From: Gemmatimonadota bacterium
GTDB taxonomy: Bacteria > Gemmatimonadota > Gemmatimonadetes > Gemmatimonadales > GWC2-71-9
Length of the DNA: 5,034 nucleotides
NCBI GenBank assembly: GCA_029859185.1
Contig: JAOUDR010000259.1
Location: 1-5,034, forward strand
Direction of reading: 5' to 3'
Shown: positions 1 through 5,034 of the stretch, piece after piece
Position numbering within the stretch: position 1 is the stretch's first letter
Layout of the letters: each line of letters begins with the position of its first letter
The notes under the pieces: generated by a model
Told to the model about the DNA's origin: nothing
Database searches by the model: none
What the model saw: the letters and a program-made list of their open reading frames with translations, nothing else
Translations under genes and position numbers: made by a program

Positions 1-1741
1 CTGGTTCGAGGCGCCGCCGGAGCTTCTCGAGACTCCGTTTGGGGTTCGCCCCGTCCGCTGACCGCTGCCCCGGCTTGGACCGCGAAGACGCCCCCGCCCG
101 CTTGCTTTCGTTCTTCCTGCTGAGCACCACACGGTCGACATCGAGATGGTCGTCCCCGCAGGCGTGGACGTATTCCTCATAGGTGCCGGGGTAGTCGGTC
201 ATCCCGTCAGGCCTGATCTCGAGCACCCGCGTGGCCAGCTGGCTCACGAACCACCGATCGTGGGAGACGAGGATCAGCGTGCCCGTGTAGGATCGGAGCC
301 CTTCGACCAGGGCCTCGATCGACTCGAGATCGAGGTGGTTGGTCGGCTCATCGAGCACGAGCACGTTGGGGCGAGCGATGCCGAGGCGGGTGAAGACGAG
401 TCGGGTGCTTTCCCCACCCGACAACGCACTCAGGGGTTTCTTGCCGTCGTCACCGGAGAACAGCATCAAGCCCATGGCGCCGCGCACGTAGCCGAAGTCA
501 CGCTCGGGACAGAAGCCCCAGACCCACTGCTCCGCGGTGCCGCTCCGTGACTCGAGTTCTTCCTGGTGGTCTTGGGCGAAGTAACCGGGATGGGTCTCGT
601 AGCCCCATTCCACCGCACCGGCATCAGCGTCGAGTCGACCCATCACGATCTTCAGCAGGGTCGACTTGCCGATGCCATTCGGCCCCATGATGGCCAGACG
701 ATCGCCCCGGATGACTGTGAGGTCGATCCCGTGGAGCACCTCGTTGTCCCCGAAGGCCTTCTTCACCCCCTTGACCGTCAGAACCTCGCGCCCACTGTCG
801 CGTCGCGGCTCGAACCGGAAGGTCGGATAGCGCCGCGAGGTCTGCGGCAGCTCCCCCAGCGCTTCGGCTTTCTTCTCGATCATCCGCACCTTGCTCTGTG
901 CCTGGCGCGCCTTGCTCGCCTTGGCGCGGAAGCGATCGACGAATTTCTGGTGGTGGGCGATCTCCCGCTCCCGCGCCGCGAAGTCGGTCACGCGGCGTTC
1001 GCGTTCCGCCTGCTTGGCCGCGAGAAAGTCGGTGTAGGACCCGGGATACGACAGTACGGTCTCGTAGTCGACGTCGAGGATGGTGGTGGCGACGTTGTCG
1101 AGGAAGCGGTGGTCGTGCGAGATGACCAGCACCACGCCGGCGAAATCCCGCAGGAACTTCTCGAGCCACCGGATCGACAGGATGTCGAGATGGTTGCTCG
1201 GCTCGTCCAGCAGCAGCGCGTCCGGGTTGCTCGCCAGGACCTGCGCCAGGAGCACCCGGAGTCGGAAGCCCCCGGAAAGCGTGGCGATGGGATCCCGGTG
1301 GACGGTGGTGGGAATCCCCAGTCCCTCCAGGATCGTTGCCGCCCGCGCATCGGCGGCGTACCCATCGTGCCGCTGCACGATCTCCTCGAGCTCGGCAAAC
1401 CGATCGGCGTCGAACGACTCCGCCGCGTTGGCGAGCAGTGCCTCCCGCTCGACCAGCGCGGTCCACAGCTCCGGATTCCCCTGGAGGGCGACGCCGAGGA
1501 TGTCCTGCGTGTCGTACACGAACTGATCCTGGCGGAGCACGCCGAGCCGGAGCCGCTTTGCCACCGACACGGTGCCGGCGTCGGGCGCGAGATCGCCGCT
1601 CAGGATCCGGAGCAGGGTGGTCTTGCCCGAGCCGTTGGCGCCGACGAGCCCGTACCGCTCACCCGGGTTGAGCTGGAACGAGGCGTCCGCAAACAAGGTC
1701 CGGTCGCCGAACGACTTTGCGAGGCTGGAGGCGGAGATCAC
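1..1741 (-). CDS. ABC-F family ATPase, YbiT-like (3' end outside window)
   Basis: This is a soluble twin-ATPase ABC-F protein. The family acts on ribosomes (translation factors or antibiotic-protection proteins), not in transport, and no membrane segment is present. 580 codons are visible with no stop. Domain 1 has Walker A GANGSGKTT (34-42), signature LSGGF (155-159), Walker B LLLDEP ending at 181, and H-loop His209. A charged linker (about 240-310) corresponds to the tRNA-interacting arm. Domain 2 has Walker A GPNGIGKST (353-361), signature LSGGE (440-444), Walker B DEPTNHLD (464-471) and H-loop His494. The overall layout, the short linker and the segment GYFAQDH (386-392) resemble E. coli YbiT, which is about 530 residues long. 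This protein runs at least 50 residues further with a Lys/Arg/Ser-rich tail (about 540-580). The start is the GTG at 1741, because beta-strand 1 (SLAKSFGDRTLF) follows at once. No clear Shine-Dalgarno is seen. The family call is firm; YbiT orthology is likely; the cellular role is inferred. Confidence 0.95.
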   Translation of the reverse strand, partial: MISASSLAKSFGDRTLFADASFQLNPGERYGLVGANGSGKTTLLRILSGDLAPDAGTVSVAKRLRLGVLRQDQFVYDTQDILGVALQGNPELWTALVEREALLANAAESFDADRFAELEEIVQRHDGYAADARAATILEGLGIPTTVHRDPIATLSGGFRLRVLLAQVLASNPDALLLDEPSNHLDILSIRWLEKFLRDFAGVVLVISHDHRFLDNVATTILDVDYETVLSYPGSYTDFLAAKQAERERRVTDFAAREREIAHHQKFVDRFRAKASKARQAQSKVRMIEKKAEALGELPQTSRRYPTFRFEPRRDSGREVLTVKGVKKAFGDNEVLHGIDLTVIRGDRLAIMGPNGIGKSTLLKIVMGRLDADAGAVEWGYETHPGYFAQDHQEELESRSGTAEQWVWGFCPERDFGYVRGAMGLMLFSGDDGKKPLSALSGGESTRLVFTRLGIARPNVLVLDEPTNHLDLESIEALVEGLRSYTGTLILVSHDRWFVSQLATRVLEIRPDGMTDYPGTYEEYVHACGDDHLDVDRVVLSRKNESKRAGASSRSKPGQRSADGANPKRSLEKLRRRLEP

Positions 1742-1796
1742 GGCCGGGCAATCTAACCGTGGGGTGGTCCATTGACGGCTGCCGGGTGGGATCAGA

Positions 1797-1847
1797 CCTC
1801 ACCCCTGGCCCTCTCCGCTGGTGCGGAGAGGGGGACAGGGTGTGAGG
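1797..1847. repeat. REP-like intergenic palindrome
   Basis: This is a near-perfect inverted repeat between the PqiA-like gene and the ABC-F gene. The inner arms CCCTCTCCGC (1809-1818) and GCGGAGAGGG (1823-1832) pair exactly around a TGGT loop. The outer arms CCTCAC and GTGAGG pair again, with small bulges in the CCCTG/CAGGG part between. No T-tract follows on either strand, so it is not a classical intrinsic terminator. Its form, a CCTCACCC...CCCTCTCC palindrome in a short gap between genes, recalls the dispersed REP-like elements of many GC-rich bacteria. In a read-through transcript it would form a strong hairpin that could limit RNA decay or set the ABC-F to PqiA expression ratio (inference). 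Confidence 0.75.
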
Positions 1848-1861
1848 CCGGAGGGGACCGC

Positions 1862-2611
1862 CTACTGGGAGGCCAGACCGCCTGCGCGATGCTCGTCCGC
1901 CATGATCCAGCGCGCCGTCGCCTGCTGCACCCCGAGCGACACCAGGCAGTACGCCGCAAACCAGTAGAAGCCCGGCCCGAAGGTCGCGGTGAAGGCGACC
2001 ACTTGCGGCGCAACCCCCGCGCCGGGTGGCGTCTGGCTGGCCCGGGCGGCGAGGTACGCAATGAACAGCGCTACGGCGAACACGTCCGCCATGGCCCACT
2101 TGGCGATCACCTCGACGAAGTGCAGCGTGTGCTTCCGCCGCACGCCGTCACGGTGGAAGAGCGCCCACATGACCAGCGCCACCTTCGTGAACGGCACGAT
2201 GATGCTGAACAGCAGGATCAACGTCGCCGCGGTCGAGCTACCCACACGGTAGAGGTGGCGCACAGAGCCCACGATGCTCCGCGTCTGCTGGTAGACCTCG
2301 ATCTCAGGGCCCGAAGCCAGCTGCTGTCCTAACTGACCGCCTAACTGCGTCACCAGCGCGCCCTTGAGACCGCCGGGGGAGGCATCGAGCATCGGCAGGA
2401 GCGCCGGGTTGAGCATGAATCGGAGCGCTCCCACCACGTCGTCCGACAGGCCCTCTTCCAGCAGCCGCGGTGCGAGGGTCGCGACGCCCTGCGGATCGAG
2501 TGTGCCGCGCAGCGTGATCACCGGCAGCACGAGACCCGGCAGCAGCAGCGCAATGGAGAGCGCGAGGCCCGCAAGGGCAAGTCGACGACGATTGGCCAGT
2601 GGATGGGACAT
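1862..2611 (-). CDS. PqiA-family integral inner-membrane protein
   Basis: This is a 249-residue membrane protein of the paraquat-inducible protein A (PqiA/LetA) family. Family members sit in the inner membrane and usually work with MCE proteins (PqiB/LetB type) in lipid movement across the envelope. Four hydrophobic segments are visible at about 12-33, 128-151, 168-189 and 204-228. The family hallmarks are FTKVALVMWAL (141-151), KWAMADVFAVAL (171-182) and GFYWFAAYCLVSL (214-226). A long polar stretch (about 34-127) lies between the first two segments and is probably periplasmic. E. coli PqiA is a tandem of two such modules with N-terminal Cys-x2-Cys zinc motifs; this protein has one module and no such motif. 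The start is ATG 2611, with AGGA at 2622-2625 as a plausible ribosome site at slightly long spacing. No MCE gene is in the window, so its partner is unknown. It reads toward the ABC-F gene, 120 bp downstream. Confidence 0.88.
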   Translation of the reverse strand: MSHPLANRRRLALAGLALSIALLLPGLVLPVITLRGTLDPQGVATLAPRLLEEGLSDDVVGALRFMLNPALLPMLDASPGGLKGALVTQLGGQLGQQLASGPEIEVYQQTRSIVGSVRHLYRVGSSTAATLILLFSIIVPFTKVALVMWALFHRDGVRRKHTLHFVEVIAKWAMADVFAVALFIAYLAARASQTPPGAGVAPQVVAFTATFGPGFYWFAAYCLVSLGVQQATARWIMADEHRAGGLASQ

Positions 2612-2737
2612 GGCGAGTCGATCCTACTTCGAGTGAACCACCAAACACCAACAACAGGTGGCGCTTCAGCCGCCTTCGGCGGACGCTGGATCCGAAGCCT
2701 GGCTTGCTTCCCACGTCCCGCCCTCACCTACGACCCT

Positions 2738-2768
2738 CGGCAAACGGCAAACGGCAAACGGCAAACGG
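2738..2768. repeat. tandem heptamer repeat, CAAACGG x4
   Basis: Four exact, uninterrupted copies of CAAACGG occupy 2741-2768, preceded by a further CGG (2738-2740). A 7-bp unit is not a multiple of three, and it lies outside any credible gene. Such arrays can change copy number by strand slippage. Whether it affects the PqiA-like promoter about 130 bp away is unknown. Confidence 0.95.
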
Positions 2769-2785
2769 CTGGCGCCCAAACCCCT

Positions 2786-2803
2786 CCGCCCGATAGCGGG
2801 CGG
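2786..2803. other. perfect 7-bp stem, 4-base loop hairpin
   Basis: CCGCCCG (2786-2792) and CGGGCGG (2797-2803) are exact inverse complements around an ATAG loop, 17 bp past the heptamer array. On the plus strand no T-run follows. On the minus strand only a short GGGGTTTGGG follows, so terminator function is doubtful. It may be a protein-binding palindrome or part of a larger RNA structure. Confidence 0.6.
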
Positions 2804-2961
2804 CTCGCACGCGGTCCAACGGACTGGAGGTCCGGGGAAAGTACGCCAGGCCCTGCGACGAGGCGAGACTGGGACAAGAACAGTCGCACGTGTCCGTGGT
2901 TTCACAGCGATCTCAACCCGACTTCACGCTCCCCGCCGTGAGTTGCAGGGTCCACTCCGAC

Positions 2962-2973
2962 GGAGGGGCCATG
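2962..2973 (+). promoter_or_regulatory. strong Shine-Dalgarno plus ATG, out of frame with the diheme frame
   Basis: GGAGG (2962-2966) lies 4 bases before ATG (2971-2973), a textbook ribosome site. In the ATG's own frame only 19 codons follow (MPACGACGSQ..., stop at 3028-3030). The frame that encodes the haem motifs is one base out of register. Either this is a chance match, the start of a leader peptide, or the true start of the cytochrome separated from it by a one-base indel. Confidence 0.35.
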
Positions 2974-2987
2974 CCCGCCTGCGGCGC

Positions 2988-3209
2988 GTGTGGATCGCAG
3001 ACGTGGCGGCGAAGGCGGTGGAACCCCTGAACCAGGGCGCGCTGGGCGTGGAGCGCCCCGGTGAGAAGACCGCGTGTCGCAGCTGCCACTACATGGGACC
3101 GAGCTACCAAGCGGGCCAGTTCACGCACGGGGCGGAGGATTGCCTCACGTGCCACATTGGCCTCCAGGGCAAGCAGGTCGGTCCCACGGGGCATGGTCGG
3201 AAGGGCTGA
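2988..3209 (+). CDS. short diheme c-type cytochrome-like frame, possibly a remnant
   Basis: 73 codons from GTG 2988 encode two haem c attachment motifs, CRSCH (residues 30-34) and CLTCH (52-56), 17 residues apart. The pattern CxSCHxMxPxY...H...CxxCH resembles the first two haem sites of NapC/NirT/NrfH-type quinol-oxidising cytochromes, with Met36 and His47 as possible extra ligands. The usual N-terminal membrane anchor or signal peptide is absent: residues 1-29 are polar and no hydrophobic stretch precedes them in frame. NapC-type proteins are also much longer, with four or more haems. Haem c is attached outside the cytoplasm, so this product as read would not mature. GTG 2988 is only the nearest in-frame start, without its own ribosome site. 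It ends 20 bp from the stop of the convergent uroporphyrinogen-decarboxylase-like gene. The frame could be a gene fragment, a frameshifted gene, or chance; two spaced CxxCH motifs make pure chance less likely. Confidence 0.45.
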   Translation: MWIADVAAKAVEPLNQGALGVERPGEKTACRSCHYMGPSYQAGQFTHGAEDCLTCHIGLQGKQVGPTGHGRKG

Positions 3210-3229
3210 GTGCTACGCAGCGGCCGCCT

Positions 3230-4291
3230 TCAACCGTCGACGCGCGGCTCGTCCACGCGCTCGACGGCCGGGCCGGCGGCGCCGAGCATCTCCCCCAGTA
3301 CCTCCCGGTATCGGTCGTACGCGGCCCAGGAAACGCCCGCTCGGACGCGGCCGCCGGCCAGGGGGATGTAGCGGCCGGTCGCGAGGAGGGGCGGGACGAT
3401 CTCCTGGAGGCGAGCGGGGATGCGGTCGAGCGACGCGTCCCGCAGGATGCCGAGCGGGATGCCGCCGATCAGGCCGAGGGCGGGGCCGAACCGTCGGCGG
3501 AGGGCCCGGTAGTCCAGGTCCGGCACCTCGGGGGCCTCCGAGATCCACAGCATCGTGATCCCGGCGTCGAGCAGGGCGGGGAACAGACGCGCCGAGTTGC
3601 CATAGGTGCTCAGCAAGATGTGCTGGCAGCCGTGTGCGCGCGCCGCGGCGACCATGCACCGGTAGACCGGGATCATGAACTCCTCGAACATGGCGGGGGA
3701 GATCAACGGCCCGCCGTTGTCCGAGATAGGCTCGCTCAAGTAGAGGAATTCCGGGTCCACGTCCTCGAGACTCAGTTCCAGCATGCGCGCGCAGAACTCG
3801 CCGTAGATCTCCAGCCGGTCTCGAATCCGCGCCGGCTGTTCGCGCGTCGCCACCAGCACCGGCTCGAGCGTCGTCCAGTCGTCCACGCCCAGGGCTTGGA
3901 AGAACCCGCGCGAGATCCACAGGCAGACGATGTGGTCCCGCCCCTCGAGTCGCCTGACCGTCCTGTCCCAGTCCGCGGGAAACCGCTGCCGTGAGACGGC
4001 GAAGGCCCGGCGATACTCCCGGACCGACAGGTCGAACACGCGCCCCGCGTACTGGGGGTAGTAGGTGATGTCCGGTCCGATGTTCTCGTGTGGGGTAAGT
4101 CCGAACCTCTCGATGTGCGTGGTCGTGCGCGGCAGGCCCTCGCCGTGCCAGCGCGCGAGCACCTCCTCGCGGACACCTTCCTCCAGCAGGGGAGGCCGGT
4201 CCACCGGCTCGCCGCGCATCAGGCGTCGAAACCGCTCGCGGTCCGTCACGCACACCCTCGCATGTCCACGCTGCTCCGACATCTCCGCCAC
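3230..4291 (-). CDS. uroporphyrinogen decarboxylase superfamily protein (methyltransferase-like)
   Basis: This 353-residue protein has the URO-D TIM-barrel fold shared by HemE and the corrinoid-linked methyltransferases MtaA/CmuA. Visible landmarks are the N-terminal DRERFRRLMRGEPVDRPP (17-34), SEPISDNGGPLISPAMFEEF (186-205), the segment HILLSTYGNS (224-233), LGLIGGI (272-278) near the C-terminal barrel strands, and the closing GRYIPLAGGRVRAGVSWAAY (306-325). These fit the uncharacterised branch of the superfamily better than HemE: the length is similar, but the HemE N-terminal active-site motif is not seen. Where MtaA-type enzymes have a zinc-binding HxC (as in LHICGN), this protein has Ser228-Thr-Tyr230, so MtaA-like zinc chemistry is unlikely at that site. 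The start is GTG 4291, with AGG 4 bases upstream; ATG 4282 (codon 4) is an alternative. It follows the nucleotidyltransferase by 30 bp on the same strand, so the two are probably cotranscribed. Substrate unknown. Confidence 0.88.
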   Translation of the reverse strand: MAEMSEQRGHARVCVTDRERFRRLMRGEPVDRPPLLEEGVREEVLARWHGEGLPRTTTHIERFGLTPHENIGPDITYYPQYAGRVFDLSVREYRRAFAVSRQRFPADWDRTVRRLEGRDHIVCLWISRGFFQALGVDDWTTLEPVLVATREQPARIRDRLEIYGEFCARMLELSLEDVDPEFLYLSEPISDNGGPLISPAMFEEFMIPVYRCMVAAARAHGCQHILLSTYGNSARLFPALLDAGITMLWISEAPEVPDLDYRALRRRFGPALGLIGGIPLGILRDASLDRIPARLQEIVPPLLATGRYIPLAGGRVRAGVSWAAYDRYREVLGEMLGAAGPAVERVDEPRVDG

Positions 4292-4321
4292 ACTGCCTGC
4301 CGAGCGAAAGGCGATCGCGGG

Positions 4322-5034
4322 TCAGACCTCCCGTGCGTTTGCCTCCGCCAGGCGCTCGTGCGTGCCCACATCGATCCAGGCATGACCGGACACATTTACC
4401 GGCAGGATCGTGTATCCCTGGCGCGCCAGGTCGAGGTACCAGCTCACGATCGAGAAGCAGCCCGTCCGCTCGGCCAGGTCGAACACCGTCGGTTCGAGCA
4501 CGTGGATCCCCGTGAAGGACCAGTGCTCGACCGGCCCAACCGGCTCCCGCACGCGGTGCGACGCGACGATCGAACCGTCGTCTGCCCGATTCTCCCATCC
4601 CATGAGACCGTCGGCATCGAACACCAGCCGGCGATTCGCGTCCCGCGCCTGCACGGCGACCGACGCGACAAGGCGGCCTGCCCACCGCTCACCGGCGGCG
4701 CGATGGGCCGCGAGCAGTCCGTCGAGCGGGATGTGCGACAGCACGTCCACGTTGTGCAGCAGGAACGGTCCCTCGCGGCGAAACAGCGGTGCGGCCGCCA
4801 GAAGCCCACCACCGGTGTCGTAGGGCCCGTCCGGCTCCGGTGAGAGCGCGACCTCGATGCCGGATGGTGTGTGGTGTTCGAGGAATGCGCTGACCAGGGT
4901 GGCGTGGTGGTGGGTGTTGATGACGATGCGGGTGGCGCCGGCCGCCACCAGCCGGTCCATGACGTGGGCGAGCAGCGGACGGCCGCGCACCGTGATGAGC
5001 GCCTTGGGGGTCCGGTCCGTCAGGGGGCGGAGCC
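4322..5034 (-). CDS. sugar-1-phosphate nucleotidyltransferase, MurU/NTP-transferase family (5' end outside window)
   Basis: 236 codons are visible. The frame is open to the right edge and begins inside the nucleotide-binding loop: LRPLTDRTPKALITVRGRPL (residues 1-20 as seen) matches the region right after the GxGTR motif of NTP-transferase enzymes, with Lys10 in the conserved TPK. DTGGGLL (72-78) matches the conserved TGG, and HNVDVLSHIPL (93-103) carries the metal-binding Asp in the position of the family's GD. GWENRADDG (145-153), FTGIHVLEP (173-181) and HAWIDVGTHERL (217-228) complete the fold. Members join a sugar-1-phosphate to UTP, GTP or another NTP, making nucleotide sugars for cell-wall recycling (MurU), LPS or polysaccharide. 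About 10-15 N-terminal residues are probably missing. The GTG at 4990 is an internal codon, not the start. Sugar and nucleotide specificity cannot be read here. In many genomes such genes sit beside a sugar kinase, which would lie outside this window. Confidence 0.92.
   Translation of the reverse strand, partial: LRPLTDRTPKALITVRGRPLLAHVMDRLVAAGATRIVINTHHHATLVSAFLEHHTPSGIEVALSPEPDGPYDTGGGLLAAAPLFRREGPFLLHNVDVLSHIPLDGLLAAHRAAGERWAGRLVASVAVQARDANRRLVFDADGLMGWENRADDGSIVASHRVREPVGPVEHWSFTGIHVLEPTVFDLAERTGCFSIVSWYLDLARQGYTILPVNVSGHAWIDVGTHERLAEANAREV

Larger units (their letters stand above)
2612..2970. other. gene-poor region between the PqiA-like gene and the diheme frame
   Basis: No convincing gene is seen here on either strand. 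All three plus frames stay open for long stretches, but the translations are low-complexity and read through the tandem repeat. The region must hold the promoter of the minus-strand PqiA-like gene. TAGGAT at 2620-2625 (minus strand) is a weak -10 match and overlaps the putative ribosome site, and I see no convincing -35. The region also contains a small hairpin at 2667-2688 (CCGCC-TTC-GGCGG core), the heptamer repeat at 2738-2768, the perfect hairpin at 2786-2803, and a possible long-range helix between 2851-2859 and 2942-2950. Confidence 0.6.

Noticed and set aside
566..1756. 396-codon plus-strand open frame
   Set aside because: It is antisense to the ABC-F gene, whose complete Walker, signature and H-loop motifs settle the coding strand.
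1797..1847. Palindrome as an intrinsic terminator for the PqiA-like gene
   Set aside because: No run of T follows the stem on either strand.
2738..2803. Repeat plus hairpin as a CRISPR or attachment site
   Set aside because: The repeat unit is only 7 bp with no spacers, and there is no integrase or cas gene nearby.
2821..2860. GGAGGTCCGGGGAAAGTACG, which recalls the 5' signature of bacterial RNase P RNA
   Set aside because: The order and spacing of the conserved GAGGAAAGTCCGG core are not matched, and the other conserved RNase P regions are not found downstream.
2603..2941. 112-codon plus-strand frame through the heptamer array
   Set aside because: It begins inside the antisense of the PqiA-like start, translates the repeat as low-complexity residues, and shows no domain.
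3074..3994. 306-codon plus-strand open frame starting within the diheme segment
   Set aside because: It reads the haem codons out of frame and is antisense to the URO-D-like gene, with no family-like features.
3213..4685. 490-codon minus-strand open frame spanning both the URO-D-like gene and part of the nucleotidyltransferase
   Set aside because: Its translation is Arg/Gly/Pro/Ala-rich with no recognisable motif, and it overlaps two well-supported genes in another frame; it is an artefact of GC-rich third positions.

Overview
The window is GC-rich DNA with strong G/C bias at codon third positions. It comes from a bacterium, most likely Gram-negative, because it carries a PqiA-family inner-membrane protein and CxxCH haem motifs. 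The phylum cannot be fixed from sequence alone. Four convincing genes all lie on the minus strand and are described here in transcription order, from right to left.

From the right edge: a sugar-1-phosphate nucleotidyltransferase (MurU/ManC-like fold, first codons outside the window) is followed after 30 bp by a uroporphyrinogen-decarboxylase-superfamily protein that resembles corrinoid methyltransferase relatives but lacks their usual zinc ligands. These two look like one transcription unit. Next comes about 620 bp (2612-3229) with no minus-strand gene. It holds a heptamer tandem repeat, a perfect short hairpin, and a 73-codon plus-strand frame with two haem-binding CxxCH motifs. That frame has no signal peptide, so it is either a cytochrome remnant or a frameshifted gene. 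It converges on the uroporphyrinogen-decarboxylase-like gene.

Further left is a single-domain PqiA-family membrane protein without a visible MCE partner. A 51-bp REP-like palindrome follows, and then an ABC-F ATPase of the YbiT type, whose 3' end runs off the left edge with a basic C-terminal tail.

No mobile element, CRISPR array, tRNA or rRNA is seen. I do not find a convincing new multi-gene system. The items most worth a second look are the diheme fragment with its misplaced Shine-Dalgarno/ATG, the pairing of the nucleotidyltransferase with the uroporphyrinogen-decarboxylase-like protein, and the two repeat elements.
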